NCBI GenBank assembly: GCA_029667085.1 | Contig: JARUHJ010000004.1 | Location: 186,001-250,000 of the forward strand | DNA: 64,000 nt | Direction: 5' to 3' | Source of the DNA: Deltaproteobacteria bacterium IMCC39524 | GTDB lineage: Bacteria > Desulfobacterota > Desulfuromonadia > Desulfuromonadales > BM103 | Part shown: positions 8,480 to 17,195 of the stretch, piece by piece | Layout of the letters: the number at the start of each line of letters is the position of its first letter | Position numbering within the stretch: the stretch's first letter is position 1 | Translations under genes and position numbers: made by a program | The notes under the pieces: model-generated | Seen by the model: the letters and a program-made list of their open reading frames with translations, nothing else | The model's database searches: none | Told to the model about the DNA's origin: nothing

Positions 8480-8842
8480 TCACTCCTTCTCTTTTTTTCT
8501 GCCTAGTTCAAAAGGATGAGCCTGACGGCTGACAATAAAGTCTGCAAAAATTTTCATCCAGAGTGTCACGCCAGCGATAGAACTCCAGGTCTTGTAAGGA
8601 AAGAGTGCCAGCACAACACAGACAATCGTCACCAGTGCCGCACCACCAGCAGCCAAATTGACAATGCCCGTGGCAGGGGCCCACTTCTTGGGGTTCGGTG
8701 GAGACTCACCACGTTTTAAAGCGACCTCGGAATAATCGTGCTTGATAAAAATCCGCCAGGCTCTGCGCAGCCAGATAAAAGCCATGGGGAAAAGGGCGAG
8801 GAACAACATCCATGTGATCGCAATACTTATGTCAAAAACCAT
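8480..8842 (-). CDS. Small membrane protein, unknown function
   Basis: A 120-residue protein with two hydrophobic segments: one right at the N-terminus (ISIAITWMLFLALFPMAFIWL) and a second near residues 60-85 (TGIVNLAAGGAALVTIVCVVLALF), with a basic C-terminus. GGGAG lies seven bases ahead of the ATG. It stands directly upstream of gloA with essentially no gap. I do not recognise the family. Confidence 0.7.
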   Translation of the reverse strand: MVFDISIAITWMLFLALFPMAFIWLRRAWRIFIKHDYSEVALKRGESPPNPKKWAPATGIVNLAAGGAALVTIVCVVLALFPYKTWSSIAGVTLWMKIFADFIVSRQAHPFELGRKKEKE

Positions 8843-8934
8843 TCAATACTCCCGTGGTCCTGCCGAAACAGAGCCATAAATAAATTTGTTCTCTCTTGTA
8901 CCCGAGGATGTTGGGCTAAGCAATTAAATTTTGT

Positions 8935-8964
8935 AAAAAAACCCCGCCAGACTGGCTGGCGGGG
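8935..8964 (-). terminator. Terminator of the symporter operon
   Basis: On the minus strand, CCCCGCCAG pairs with CTGGCGGGG around a five-base loop and is followed by seven T residues, 40 bases after the symporter stop codon. Confidence 0.92.
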
Positions 8965-9006
8965 TCAAGAGATCAGGCAAAAGCCAAATCAGATTTGCAC
9001 TGAAAT

Positions 9007-10809
9007 TTAGTGAGCGTGAGAACCGTCAACAGCTTTGGAACCGCGAGGGGTACGCACGCTTTCGACCATATGCTGGATATGCTCAGGGCATTCCGGAGTG
9101 ATTTTGCTGACCACGTAGGCAACAGCAAAGTTAACCAATGCGCCGATCGCGCCAAAGGCGTTAGGCTCAATGCCCATGAAGAAGTTCGCTTTGCCACCAA
9201 AGAGACCGAGGAACGAGGTGCCCTTGATGAAGAAGATACCTTTGTGGGCGAAAACGTAGAGCATGGTAACGCCGATACCAGCGAGCATACCAGCCATTGC
9301 GCCTTCTTTGTTCATCTTCTTGTTGAAGATACCCATCATCAGAGCCGGGAAGATCGAACTTGCAGCGAGACCGAAGGCGATAGCAACGGTACCTGCCGCG
9401 AAGTCAGGAGGATTGAGACCGAGATAACCAGCGACCAGAATCGAGCAGGCCATGGCGATCTTACCGGTCATCAGCTCATTCTTCTCGCTCATGTCAGGCA
9501 TGAAGATGTTTTTGAAAAGGTCGTGGGAGATCGCCGAGGAGATCGCCAGCAACAGACCGGCAGCCGTTGAAAGAGCAGCAGCCAGACCACCGGCAGCAAC
9601 CAGTGCGATAACCCAGTTAGGCAGTTTTGCGATTTCAGGATTCGCGAGAACCATGATGTCGCGGTTTACTGACAGTTCGCTACCTTTCCAGCCAGCAGCA
9701 ACAGCACCAGCTGGAGCGTTCTTGTCATTGTAGTACTGAATACGGCCGTCGCCATTCTTGTCTTCGAACTTGAGCAGGCCGGTTACTTCCCAACGCTTCA
9801 TCCAGTCAGGTCGCTCATCGTACTTGATGCTGGCACTTTCAGCGAAGAGGTCGCCACCAGACTTAACAGACGTGTTAACAGAAGCGTGCAGGTTCAGGCG
9901 AGCCATAGCAGCAACGCCAGGAGCCGTGGTGTAGAGGATCGCGATGAAAACCAACGCCCAACCGGCGGAGGAGCGAGCAGCCTTAACCGAAGGAACCGTG
10001 AAGAAACGCATGATAACGTGCGGCAGACCGGCAGTACCGATCATCAGTGACATGGTGTAGACGAACATGTTCAGCGTGCTGATACGAGTCATCGTGGTGT
10101 ACTGTGGGAAACCGAGGTCCATTACAACCTGGTCAAGCTTGCCCAGAAGAGTCATGTCGGTGCCAACAAAGTCGCCACCGAGGCCGAGCTGCGGCAAAGG
10201 ATTGCCAGTCAGAGTCATGGAGATGAAGATTGCAGGAATCGTGTAAGCAAGAATCAGAACGCAGTACTGCGCGACCTGAGTGTAGGTGATGCCTTTCATG
10301 CCGCCGAAAACCGCGTACATAAAGACGATACCCATACCGATGAAAACACCCATTGTATTGGAGACGCCCAGGAAACGGGAGAAAGCAACACCAACACCGG
10401 TCATCTGACCAATGATATAGGTGAGCGAGGCGGCCAACAGACACATAACCGCCACACAGCTGGCAGACTTGGAGTAGAAACGGTCACCAACGAACTGGGG
10501 CACAGTAAACTTACCGAATTTACGCAGGTAAGGCGCCAGCAGCATCGCCAGGAGAACGTAACCACCGGTCCAACCCATGAGGAAGAGACCGCCGCCGTAG
10601 CCCATGTTGGCAATCAGACCGGCCATGGAGATAAAGGATGCCGCAGACATCCAGTCAGCACCAGTTGCCATACCGTTGAGAACGGGTGGTACGCCACCAC
10701 CAGCGACATAGAATTCACTGGTGCTACCAGCGCGGGCCCAAATAGCGATACCGATATAAAGAGCAAAGGTAGCGCCGACAACCATATAAGTCATAGCTTG
10801 AAGTGACAT
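9007..10809 (-). CDS. Sodium:solute symporter, large subunit (VC_2705/ActP-like)
   Basis: A 600-residue inner-membrane protein of the SSS family with about 13 hydrophobic segments. The N-terminal GGGVPPVLNGMATGADWMSAASFISMAGLIANMGYGG region carries the usual Na+-site sequence of acetate-type symporters. It pairs with a small DUF4212 subunit encoded just upstream, which places it in the VC_2705 subfamily rather than among single-subunit ActP proteins. A soluble insert near residue 355 contains DKNGDGRI, an EF-hand-like calcium loop. The divergent neighbour encodes a CBS/nucleotidyltransferase protein often found with this symporter class. Acetate or another short carboxylate is the probable substrate, which would suit an acetate-oxidising anaerobe. 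Confidence 0.88.
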   Translation of the reverse strand: MSLQAMTYMVVGATFALYIGIAIWARAGSTSEFYVAGGGVPPVLNGMATGADWMSAASFISMAGLIANMGYGGGLFLMGWTGGYVLLAMLLAPYLRKFGKFTVPQFVGDRFYSKSASCVAVMCLLAASLTYIIGQMTGVGVAFSRFLGVSNTMGVFIGMGIVFMYAVFGGMKGITYTQVAQYCVLILAYTIPAIFISMTLTGNPLPQLGLGGDFVGTDMTLLGKLDQVVMDLGFPQYTTMTRISTLNMFVYTMSLMIGTAGLPHVIMRFFTVPSVKAARSSAGWALVFIAILYTTAPGVAAMARLNLHASVNTSVKSGGDLFAESASIKYDERPDWMKRWEVTGLLKFEDKNGDGRIQYYNDKNAPAGAVAAGWKGSELSVNRDIMVLANPEIAKLPNWVIALVAAGGLAAALSTAAGLLLAISSAISHDLFKNIFMPDMSEKNELMTGKIAMACSILVAGYLGLNPPDFAAGTVAIAFGLAASSIFPALMMGIFNKKMNKEGAMAGMLAGIGVTMLYVFAHKGIFFIKGTSFLGLFGGKANFFMGIEPNAFGAIGALVNFAVAYVVSKITPECPEHIQHMVESVRTPRGSKAVDGSHAH

Positions 10810-10821
10810 TAATTAGCTCCT

Positions 10822-11076
10822 TTATTCTTCGTGAACGTCAAATTTGATATCGAGATTATTCATGAGCTTCCCATAGACGAAGATCAGAATAACAAAGACA
10901 TACATCGAACCCTGCTGTGCGAACCAGAAGCCCAGCGGATAACCACCGATGCTCATGCTGTTGAGTGCATCCGCGAACAAGATGCCACAGCCGAATGAGA
11001 CGAAGAACCAAACAGCTAAAACCTGTGCGATCAACGTCAGTACTGCTTTCCAATATGCTTCTCCAGATTTGTCCAT
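10822..11076 (-). CDS. DUF4212 small subunit of sodium:solute symporter
   Basis: An 84-residue protein with two membrane helices (AVLTLIAQVLAVWFFVSFGCGILF and PLGFWFAQQGSMYVFVILIFVYG), matching the small subunits encoded ahead of VC_2705-type symporters. AAGGAGG lies before the ATG, and only 12 bases separate it from the large-subunit gene. It is expected to be needed for stability or function of the transporter; that role is from family knowledge. Confidence 0.88.
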   Translation of the reverse strand: MDKSGEAYWKAVLTLIAQVLAVWFFVSFGCGILFADALNSMSIGGYPLGFWFAQQGSMYVFVILIFVYGKLMNNLDIKFDVHEE

Positions 11077-11674
11077 AATAACCTCCTTCAGGTTAGTTAA
11101 AAAAACTCTTAAATCTTTAAAGTGCCGAACGTGAACTCCCTAACCACCTCCTTATAGCTCTGCTCGGATAATAATGGGGATAACTCCGATGCCGTTAGTG
11201 TCTCCCAGGTCAGTGGCTCTGGCCTATTGGAGACGAAGTTTTAATTTCTAGTTACAACGTTTGAAAAACACCTTATTAAACGACTGCTTAAACCTGTAAA
11301 AGCCAACCTTTAAAAAGACCTTAAAACCAGATTTTAACCATCGTTCTCTTTGTGTAATCAGTAAAAACCCCAAAGATAAGGAGGTTTAACGAGAAGATAG
11401 CTTGAGTTACACAACTTAGTCAATAAAAAAATATAACGTTGTTTCGTTTTTGTGAAACAGCCCTTTCAAAACGCGCAAAAGCCACAACACCCAAAGGGCC
11501 ACCACTTGCGCGTAACAAGTATAGCAGCAAAACACAAGTTTGGTAGTGAACGTGCTGTTTTGCTTGCCACACCGCGGTTTTTACTGCCTCCGTATTCAGC
11601 AACGAACGGTTGCATCTGGAGTCAAAAGCGTAGACAATAGCGACAATTCCCCCTGTTTTATTTCTGGAGAGGTC
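11077..11674. other. Long divergent regulatory region with several hairpins
   Basis: This 600-base gap separates the symporter operon (-) from the CBS/nucleotidyltransferase gene (+). I see no coding region. It contains a strong hairpin at 11200-11234 and two inverted repeats on the plus-strand leader side: CGCGCAA/TTGCGCG (11472-11512) and AGCAAAAC/GTTTTGCT (11526-11564). Promoters for both directions must lie here but I cannot assign them with confidence. Confidence 0.5.
11200..11234 (-). promoter_or_regulatory. Stable hairpin in the symporter leader
   Basis: GTCTCC pairs with GGAGAC and, inside, AGGTCAG pairs with CTGGCCT, giving a 13-pair interrupted stem. It lies about 125 bases upstream of the DUF4212 start on the leader side. 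No T-run follows, so it is more likely a structured 5' leader or binding site than a terminator. It does not match a riboswitch class I know. Confidence 0.4.
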
Positions 11675-13132
11675 ATGCCAAACAACAACTTTTCCGAAGA
11701 GAGTTTTTTTTTCCTGCATATCGATAGCGTCTGCCGGACTCCAGCGATCACCTGCCCTCCCGACATGAGCGTCATTGACGCTGCTCGATTAATGCAAGAG
11801 CACAACATCGCCGGACTCGTTGTGGTTGAGGATGAGACCCCGACCGGCATCCTTTCGGTCAGAGATTTACGAGACATCATAGCAACGGCCGGTGAGGACC
11901 TTACCTCACACCGTGTGCGTGACATCATGCATGTCGGAGTTGTGACCGTTCGCAATCAGGCCTATGTCTTTGAGGCCATCTTCAAAATGGCTAAAAACAA
12001 CATTCATCGCCTGGCGGTTGTCAACGAAGAGAAGAAACTGATTGGCGTGATCAACGCGACCGATCTGCTCAGCATGCAAACACGCAGCCCCCTCTATCTG
12101 ACCCAGGAAATGGAAGCGGCAGAGTCCCTTGACGACCTTCGCGAAATCAACAGCCGCATACTCGATATGGTGAAAAGGGCGATGAGCGCCGGGGCTGACA
12201 CCAGAAGCCTGGTCCACCTGATCGCCCATTTCAACGACGGCTTCACGCATCGCATCATCTCCCTTATGGAGAGCCAGGAGGGAATCGTCCTGCCAGCGAA
12301 AGCAGCCTACCTTGCACTTGGCAGTGAGGGACGCGGTGAGCAGACCCTGCGCACCGACCAGGACAGCGCCATGGTCTACTCCGACGATATTTCAGATCAG
12401 GATCTGGAGCTGTGCGCCCGCTTCGCCTCAAGACTGGTTGATGCTCTGGAATTTGTCGGCATCCCCCGCTGCCCGGGAAACACCATGGCCAGCAACCCGC
12501 AGTGGCGTCATAGCCTCAGCGAATGGCAGGAGCTCATAGAACAATGGATCTCCGTACCCAAGGGAGAGCATATGGTCAACTTCGGCATGTTTCAGGATTT
12601 TCGAACGATTCACGGTGATGGGTCCCTGGAGAAGGCGCTCCACAAGTTCGTCCATGAGACCACCCAGGCAAACATGATCTTCTTCCCACACGTCGCCAAA
12701 AACATTGTCCGCTTCCCCGCACCACTGGGGATATTCGGGCGAATCAAAGTTGATCGAAAGGGTAAGAACAGGGGAAAGGTGGATCTGAAGAAAGCGGGAA
12801 TTTTTGCCATTACCGAAGGCGCCAGCCTACTGGCATTGGAAAACAATCTCGGCGAGGGCACCACCTGGGACAAGCTAGAAAAATTGGGACAAGCAGGAAT
12901 CCTGTCCCAAAAATGCAGCGAAACAATCAGTGAGGCGTTTTCTCAACTGGTTCACTTTCGGTTAAAAAGGCAATTGAGCGATCTCGCTGCCGGCAATACG
13001 CCCAGCAACGCCATTGACCCGCAGAGGCTCCCGGAAAAAGAACAGGGGCAACTCCGTGAAGCTCTACGTGGAGTCAACCGCCTGATGCGCATCATACGCG
13101 ACCGTTACCACCTCGATTCGATCTCCCGCTAG
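11675..13132 (+). CDS. CBS-domain protein with DUF294 nucleotidyltransferase-like domain
   Basis: A 485-residue cytoplasmic protein. The ATG at 11675 follows GGAGAGG; a longer frame upstream lacks a binding site. Residues about 15-140 contain two CBS motifs (MSVIDAARLMQEHNIAGLVVVED and VFEAIFKMAKNNIHRLAVVNE) that should bind adenine nucleotides. A GlnD-like nucleotidyltransferase motif follows, GSEGRGEQTLRTDQDSA near residues 216-232, with the paired Asp residues, then a C-terminal DUF294 helical domain. No cyclic-nucleotide domain is present in front of the CBS pair. It is divergent from the VC_2705-type symporter, a recurrent pairing, so a role in sensing energy state and tuning carboxylate uptake is a reasonable inference. 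Confidence 0.87.
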   Translation: MPNNNFSEESFFFLHIDSVCRTPAITCPPDMSVIDAARLMQEHNIAGLVVVEDETPTGILSVRDLRDIIATAGEDLTSHRVRDIMHVGVVTVRNQAYVFEAIFKMAKNNIHRLAVVNEEKKLIGVINATDLLSMQTRSPLYLTQEMEAAESLDDLREINSRILDMVKRAMSAGADTRSLVHLIAHFNDGFTHRIISLMESQEGIVLPAKAAYLALGSEGRGEQTLRTDQDSAMVYSDDISDQDLELCARFASRLVDALEFVGIPRCPGNTMASNPQWRHSLSEWQELIEQWISVPKGEHMVNFGMFQDFRTIHGDGSLEKALHKFVHETTQANMIFFPHVAKNIVRFPAPLGIFGRIKVDRKGKNRGKVDLKKAGIFAITEGASLLALENNLGEGTTWDKLEKLGQAGILSQKCSETISEAFSQLVHFRLKRQLSDLAAGNTPSNAIDPQRLPEKEQGQLREALRGVNRLMRIIRDRYHLDSISR

Positions 13133-13204
13133 AAACAGCGAAACAAAAAAAACAGGTCTACGCCCCAAACAAAGCGAATACGTCTTTACACCAAAACAGA
13201 TAAG

Positions 13205-13345
13205 AGCTGAAATCAAAAGACCAAGGCAAAGACGCTAAGAAAACCAAGCAAGACGCAGACGGTGACAATTCTCGTTTTTTTGAAGTGGTTTTCTTTGCGG
13301 GTTCTCTCTACCCCTTCGCGCCTTCGCCTAAAGCGCCTACTTCTG
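13205..13345. repeat. Intergenic element with CGCAAAG-type inverted arms
   Basis: Left arm GGCAAAGACGCTAAGAAAACC and right arm GGTTTTCTTTGCGGGTTC are roughly complementary, with a further CTTCGCGCCTTCGCC block. Its composition matches the elements at 5355 and 56790. The rest of the 13133-13451 gap holds only a terminator. Confidence 0.45.
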
Positions 13346-13390
13346 GTGCGTTAATTCCTTACTACCTTTATTTAGGTTATAAGTCCGATA

Positions 13391-13425
13391 AAAAACAGGC
13401 AGACCGGCCATACAGCCGATCTGCC
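13391..13425 (-). terminator. Terminator of the small lipoprotein gene
   Basis: GGCAGATCGGC and GCCGGTCTGCC form an 11-pair stem (one wobble) on the minus strand, followed by TGTTTTTT. Confidence 0.88.
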
Positions 13426-13451
13426 CGTCAAACGAAAATATTCAGATAACG

Positions 13452-13697
13452 TTACTTGCTGGAAGGGTCAAAGAACCATATCTTTTGCTTCTTCCGCCAG
13501 CCTTTCTGCCACATGCAACTCTCGTAGCTCACCCTCTCCTGATTCTTCTCTATCCCCTGAGTAGGGCCACCTGTCTCGCTCTGGCAGGCCCTGTCGTCAG
13601 CAGAGAACTCCGTTTGCCGCTTGGTCGAATGCTCCCACCGGGAAGCACAACCCATCGTAAAAAGCACCATCAAACCAATCACAATCCAACGCATCAT
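13452..13697 (-). CDS. Small lipoprotein, unknown function
   Basis: An 81-residue protein starting MMRWIVIGLMVLFTMGCAS, i.e. a short type II signal peptide with a lipobox ending in Cys. I chose the ATG at 13697 because it gives a proper signal peptide and has GGGAG nine bases upstream; the longer frame adds 13 residues ahead of the signal. The mature part is short, charged and contains two further Cys residues (ACQS and ESCMW) that could form a disulfide. I do not recognise the family. Confidence 0.7.
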   Translation of the reverse strand: MMRWIVIGLMVLFTMGCASRWEHSTKRQTEFSADDRACQSETGGPTQGIEKNQERVSYESCMWQKGWRKKQKIWFFDPSSK

Positions 13698-13828
13698 CAG
13701 CTCAGACTCCCAATAGAAAAAAGTTACCAGACCCAAGAAACGCCAACATCATTAATAATACCAACAAATTATAACATCCTCATCAACAATTGAAAGAAGC
13801 TTAATCTACCGTGACCTACAAAAAAATC

Positions 13829-13857
13829 TTGACCTGAAATCAGTAATTCCATAAATT
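13829..13857 (+). promoter_or_regulatory. Putative sigma70 promoter of the c7 cytochrome
   Basis: TTGACC and TAAATT are separated by 17 bases and lie 43 bases ahead of the start codon. Confidence 0.55.
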
Positions 13858-13899
13858 AACCAATACTTATTGCGTTAATCTAACCAAAAGGAGAGAAAC

Positions 13900-14166
13900 A
13901 TGAAAAAACTGATGATTGCCATCATGCTGGTCGCGTTCGCTTTCACCGTCGTTTATGCCGCTGACATGGTCACCTATGAGAACAAAAAAGGGACGGTCAC
14001 ATTTGATCACAAAACTCACGGCGAGAAGATGGAATGTACTGCCTGCCACGAAGGCACTCCGGCCAAAATCGAGATCGACAAAGATGCGGCTCACGGAGAC
14101 TCTTGTAAAGGTTGCCACAAGGAAAAGGGCGGCCCTACCAAGTGCAACGATTGCCACAAGAAATAA
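13900..14166 (+). CDS. Periplasmic triheme cytochrome c7 (PpcA family)
   Basis: An 88-residue precursor with a 20-residue signal peptide ending in VYA|AD. The mature protein of about 68 residues has three CxxCH sites: CTACH (46-50), CKGCH (69-73) and CNDCH (82-86), with extra His residues (FDHKTH, AAHG) for bis-His ligation. The GPTKCNDCHKK tail is almost that of Geobacter PpcA. These small cytochromes shuttle electrons through the periplasm between inner-membrane quinol oxidoreductases and outer-membrane conduits, so this is a possible donor to the giant cytochromes encoded further on. AAGGAG precedes the ATG and a terminator follows. Confidence 0.93.
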   Translation: MKKLMIAIMLVAFAFTVVYAADMVTYENKKGTVTFDHKTHGEKMECTACHEGTPAKIEIDKDAAHGDSCKGCHKEKGGPTKCNDCHKK

Positions 14167-14189
14167 TTCCCACCTAAAGCAACACGCAA

Positions 14190-14216
14190 AAGCCTCCCAG
14201 TACGGGAGGCTTTTGT
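14190..14216 (+). terminator. Terminator after the c7 cytochrome
   Basis: AGCCTCCC and GGGAGGCT form the stem, followed by TTTTGTATTTT. Confidence 0.88.
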
Positions 14217-14342
14217 ATTTTATGCCGAAGTCTCTTCAAAAGTTGATCCGTTCAGTTCAAACCTTACAACTTGAATCCTGGCAAGAAGATAAAGTCGTAA
14301 AAGCTTCATAAAGAACGATAGCTCTATCTATCTAAAAACACT

Positions 14343-14365
14343 TGACTAAAAGACTGTTTTAGTCA
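14343..14365 (+). promoter_or_regulatory. Palindromic operator upstream of rubrerythrin
   Basis: TGACTAAAA and TTTTAGTCA are a perfect nine-base inverted repeat around GACTG. It ends five bases before the -35 box of the rubrerythrin promoter, a position suited to a dimeric regulator of an oxidative-stress operon. It does not match a consensus PerR, Fur or OxyR site that I know. Confidence 0.55.
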
Positions 14366-14369
14366 TAAA

Positions 14370-14397
14370 TTGCAGGTCGTCCACATTATGCTATAAT
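14370..14397 (+). promoter_or_regulatory. Sigma70 promoter of the rubrerythrin operon
   Basis: TTGCAG and a perfect TATAAT box are separated by 16 bases, 83 bases before the rubrerythrin ATG. Confidence 0.65.
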
Positions 14398-14479
14398 CGC
14401 CACTCGGCACCAGTTCTCACGCAACATTTGAATTCTTTGTCTCAATCGGGTTCGCTTTGCTCAACTTAAGGAGGATGCC

Positions 14480-15052
14480 ATGTCCCTGAAAGGCTCCCAA
14501 ACGGAAAAGAACATACTGACGGCCTTCTGTGGTGAAAGCCAGGCAAGAAACCGCTACACCTATTTCTCTGCCCAGGCCAAAAAGGAAGGCTTTGTCCAGA
14601 TTTCAGCGATTTTTGAAGAGACAGCAAACCAGGAGCGCGAACATGCCAAACGTCTTTTTAAGATGCTTGAAGGCGGCGAGGTTGAAATCAGCGCAACGTT
14701 TCCTGCCGGAGTCATCGGAACAACGGCAGAGAATTTGGGAGAAGCGGCCGGAGGCGAGAACTACGAGCACACAATCATGTACCCGGAATTTGCAGCAAAA
14801 GCACGTGAAGAAGGTTTTACGGAGATAGCAGAGGTCTTCATGTCGATCGCTGTTGCCGAGAAATACCACGAGGAACGCTACCTGAAGTTACTCAACAACA
14901 TCAGAGACAAACAGGTCTTCCATCGCAAGCAGGTAGCGACCTGGAGCTGCCGCAACTGTGGATACCAACACGAAGGGACCTCAGCTCCCGACCCATGCCC
15001 AGCCTGCAACCATGCACAGGCGCACTTCGAATTAACCCCGACCAACTACTAA
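14480..15052 (+). CDS. Rubrerythrin (NADH peroxidase component)
   Basis: A 190-residue cytoplasmic non-heme iron protein that reduces hydrogen peroxide. The N-terminal four-helix domain carries the diiron ligands (E19, E52-x-x-H55, E93/E96, E127-x-x-H130), and the C-terminus is a rubredoxin-type knuckle with CxxC pairs at C157/C160 and C173/C176. AAGGAGG precedes the ATG. It lies 18 bases ahead of a desulfoferrodoxin gene, a logical pairing: superoxide is reduced to peroxide by the latter and peroxide to water by rubrerythrin. Confidence 0.95.
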   Translation: MSLKGSQTEKNILTAFCGESQARNRYTYFSAQAKKEGFVQISAIFEETANQEREHAKRLFKMLEGGEVEISATFPAGVIGTTAENLGEAAGGENYEHTIMYPEFAAKAREEGFTEIAEVFMSIAVAEKYHEERYLKLLNNIRDKQVFHRKQVATWSCRNCGYQHEGTSAPDPCPACNHAQAHFELTPTNY

Positions 15053-15070
15053 CCAACAAGGAGAAAGAAA

Positions 15071-15451
15071 ATGCCTCAGCTGAATGAAGTCTACAAGTGT
15101 GAGATGTGTGGCAACATTGTTGAACTCGTGCACGGTGGCCCAGGAGCCCTATCCTGCTGCAACCAGAAGATGGTGCATCTTAACGAGAACACAACAGATG
15201 CAGCCCAAGAGAAGCATGTCCCTGTCATCGAAATTTCGGCAGACAGCATTACCGTAAAGGTTGGCAGCGTTGCACACCCCATGCTGGACGAGCACTCAAT
15301 CGAGTGGATCGAACTGATCGCCGACGGCAAGGTTTATCGCCAGAATCTGAATCCAGGAGAGGCCCCCGAAGCGACTTTCCCGGTTATCGCTCAGAAGGTA
15401 ACCGCTCGAGAATACTGCAATCTACATGGCCTCTGGTCAGCAAAGAACTAA
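15071..15451 (+). CDS. Desulfoferrodoxin (superoxide reductase)
   Basis: A 126-residue two-iron superoxide reductase. Center I ligands are C10, C13, C29 and C30 (desulforedoxin-like). Center II has the catalytic E47-K48-H49 segment and ligands H69, H75, C116 and H119. It reduces superoxide to peroxide without making oxygen, as suits an anaerobe. It sits directly behind rubrerythrin with its own AAGGAG and a terminator after it. Confidence 0.96.
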   Translation: MPQLNEVYKCEMCGNIVELVHGGPGALSCCNQKMVHLNENTTDAAQEKHVPVIEISADSITVKVGSVAHPMLDEHSIEWIELIADGKVYRQNLNPGEAPEATFPVIAQKVTAREYCNLHGLWSAKN

Positions 15452-15461
15452 CAGTTCAAGG

Positions 15462-15491
15462 AAAGGCCCTCATTAACGAGGGCCTTTTCGT
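15462..15491 (+). terminator. Terminator of the rubrerythrin/desulfoferrodoxin operon
   Basis: AAAGGCCCTC and GAGGGCCTTT form a perfect ten-pair stem, followed by TTTCGTTT. Confidence 0.9.
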
Positions 15492-15583
15492 TTAGTGGCA
15501 AACCCAAGGGACGGAGTTATTGACCGCCCGACCTGCAACTGGCAGTATGTCGGTAGATCCTATTTCCCTGCGGAGAGCCCTGC

Positions 15584-16468
15584 GTGAACGCGACCACCCC
15601 CTCAAATCGATTCCAAAAGCCCCAACCTAAAGGCGACAAGACGCCGGCAAACTGGCGACTGCTCCTGCACGAGGTTATCTTCGAAGCCGACACCCCGGCC
15701 GGCAAGTTCTTCGACGTCGCCCTGATTCTCGCCATCATCTTAAGCATCATAGCCGTCATGTTTGAAAGCGTTGCCGAGATTCGCAATGAACACGGTCACT
15801 TGCTCCACGTTATTGAATGGATATTCACCATCCTCTTCACCATCGAGTATGGTTTAAGAATTATCTCCCTCGGCCAACCCTGGAGATATATCCGCAGTTT
15901 TTACGGGCTTGTCGACCTTATCGCAATCCTGCCCACTTATATCAGCATGATTGTCCCGGGATCGCAGTACCTGATGGTCATCAGAGTTCTACGCCTGTTA
16001 AGAGTTTTCAGAGTTCTGAAACTTGCCCAGTACCTGAACGAAGCGGAATACCTCCTCAAGGCAATGCGTGCCAGCGCTCGCAAAATCTCGGTGTTCCTCT
16101 TTGCCATACTGACCCTTGTCCTGATCTTCGGCTCGCTGATGTACATCATCGAAGGCGACGAAAGCGGGTTCTCTTCGATCGGCGTTTCATGCTACTGGGC
16201 GATCACCACCTTGACGACTGTAGGTTACGGCGACCTATCGCCACAATCGCCGCTCGGGCGCGCGGTTGCCAGTATTATCATGATCATGGGATATGGGGTG
16301 ATTGCGGTACCGACGGGGATTGTCACAGCGGAACTTGTCGCACCAATCACAGGCAAGGTATCAACCCAGGCTTGTCCTGATTGCGGCGCAGAGAAACATA
16401 GCTATGACGCCATCCACTGCAAATATTGCGGCACAGAGTTGAACCCGGATTCGCGCCTGAAAGAATAA
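15584..16468 (+). CDS. Voltage-gated-type potassium channel with C-terminal zinc ribbon
   Basis: A 294-residue membrane protein starting at GTG, with CGGAG eight bases upstream. It has the six-helix Kv plan: S1-S3 between about 40 and 135, an S4-like segment with regularly spaced arginines (IRVLRLLRVFRVLK), then S5, the selectivity filter T212-V-G-Y-G-D217, and S6 (IMIMGYGVIAVPTGIV). After S6 the chain ends in a short CPDCG...CKYCG double CxxC, a zinc-ribbon-like cytoplasmic tail that may help tetramer assembly or gating. It has its own start region and converges on the REC-PilZ gene. Confidence 0.9.
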   Translation: MNATTPSNRFQKPQPKGDKTPANWRLLLHEVIFEADTPAGKFFDVALILAIILSIIAVMFESVAEIRNEHGHLLHVIEWIFTILFTIEYGLRIISLGQPWRYIRSFYGLVDLIAILPTYISMIVPGSQYLMVIRVLRLLRVFRVLKLAQYLNEAEYLLKAMRASARKISVFLFAILTLVLIFGSLMYIIEGDESGFSSIGVSCYWAITTLTTVGYGDLSPQSPLGRAVASIIMIMGYGVIAVPTGIVTAELVAPITGKVSTQACPDCGAEKHSYDAIHCKYCGTELNPDSRLKE

Positions 16469-16481
16469 GTTTTCAAGACGT

Positions 16482-17195
16482 TCAGTCGTCGATCTTGATA
16501 CTCTCGAGAAATTCCTGCAAGGCCGCTACGAATGTCGGGCTAACACTCATGAATTCCAAGCCAACACCACAGGGCATGGAGTTCTTTTTGCGCCATTCCG
16601 GATGGTTGACCCATGCAACCCGCACAGCACTTTGTAAAGCCATCTTAAACCCGGGCAGCACAAACTCCACAGCTAACTCCGTATCAACAGGAAAGAGCGT
16701 TTCTGTCGCCAGGAACATGCCCCCGAGGTTGAGATTAACACAGAGGCCGACGTGCTTTTTCTGTTTGGAATCGAGAAAAGATAACTGGAAGCTGACCGGA
16801 AAACGTCGCGCCAACCTCCGCGAAATCCCGAGCAATCCACACGCCGCATCCAGGAACCGTTCTGCCGCCAAAGGACGATGGACAACCGCATCGCAGCCGG
16901 CAGCCCAGCAGTCATCAGCGAGGTCTTCCTCGGCGTCTTCCGGGAGCAGAAGCAAGACCGGTGTTGCTGCAAGCAAAGGATCGCCTTTAACGGCCCGGCA
17001 ACAATCCACGGCCTGCTCACCAAGATGCATAAGGTCAAAAACTGCAAGGGTTGGCTCTTCGGCTTCAATCGCCTGAAAACCAGTCTGGCCATCCTGCACC
17101 AGAACCATATCAAAGCCTTCTCGTTGAAAAAAAGAGTTGTGCAGAATCGACAGCAGGAGAGGGTTATTGGAGAGGACGATCTTTTTATTGGGCAT
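16482..17195 (-). CDS. Response-regulator receiver/PilZ domain protein
   Basis: A 237-residue cytoplasmic protein with two domains. Residues 1-120 look like a receiver with the phosphoacceptor D54 in AVFDLMHLGE and a hydrophobic LLLLPED strand, although the usual acidic cluster near the N-terminus is poorly conserved. Residues about 125-237 form a PilZ domain, with RRLARR as the first c-di-GMP motif, NLNLGGMF as the second (N/D-x-S-x-x-G-like) and CGVGLEF. It should couple a phosphorelay or protein contact to c-di-GMP binding. No kinase is encoded nearby. GGGAG precedes the ATG. Confidence 0.8.
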   Translation of the reverse strand: MPNKKIVLSNNPLLLSILHNSFFQREGFDMVLVQDGQTGFQAIEAEEPTLAVFDLMHLGEQAVDCCRAVKGDPLLAATPVLLLLPEDAEEDLADDCWAAGCDAVVHRPLAAERFLDAACGLLGISRRLARRFPVSFQLSFLDSKQKKHVGLCVNLNLGGMFLATETLFPVDTELAVEFVLPGFKMALQSAVRVAWVNHPEWRKKNSMPCGVGLEFMSVSPTFVAALQEFLESIKIDD

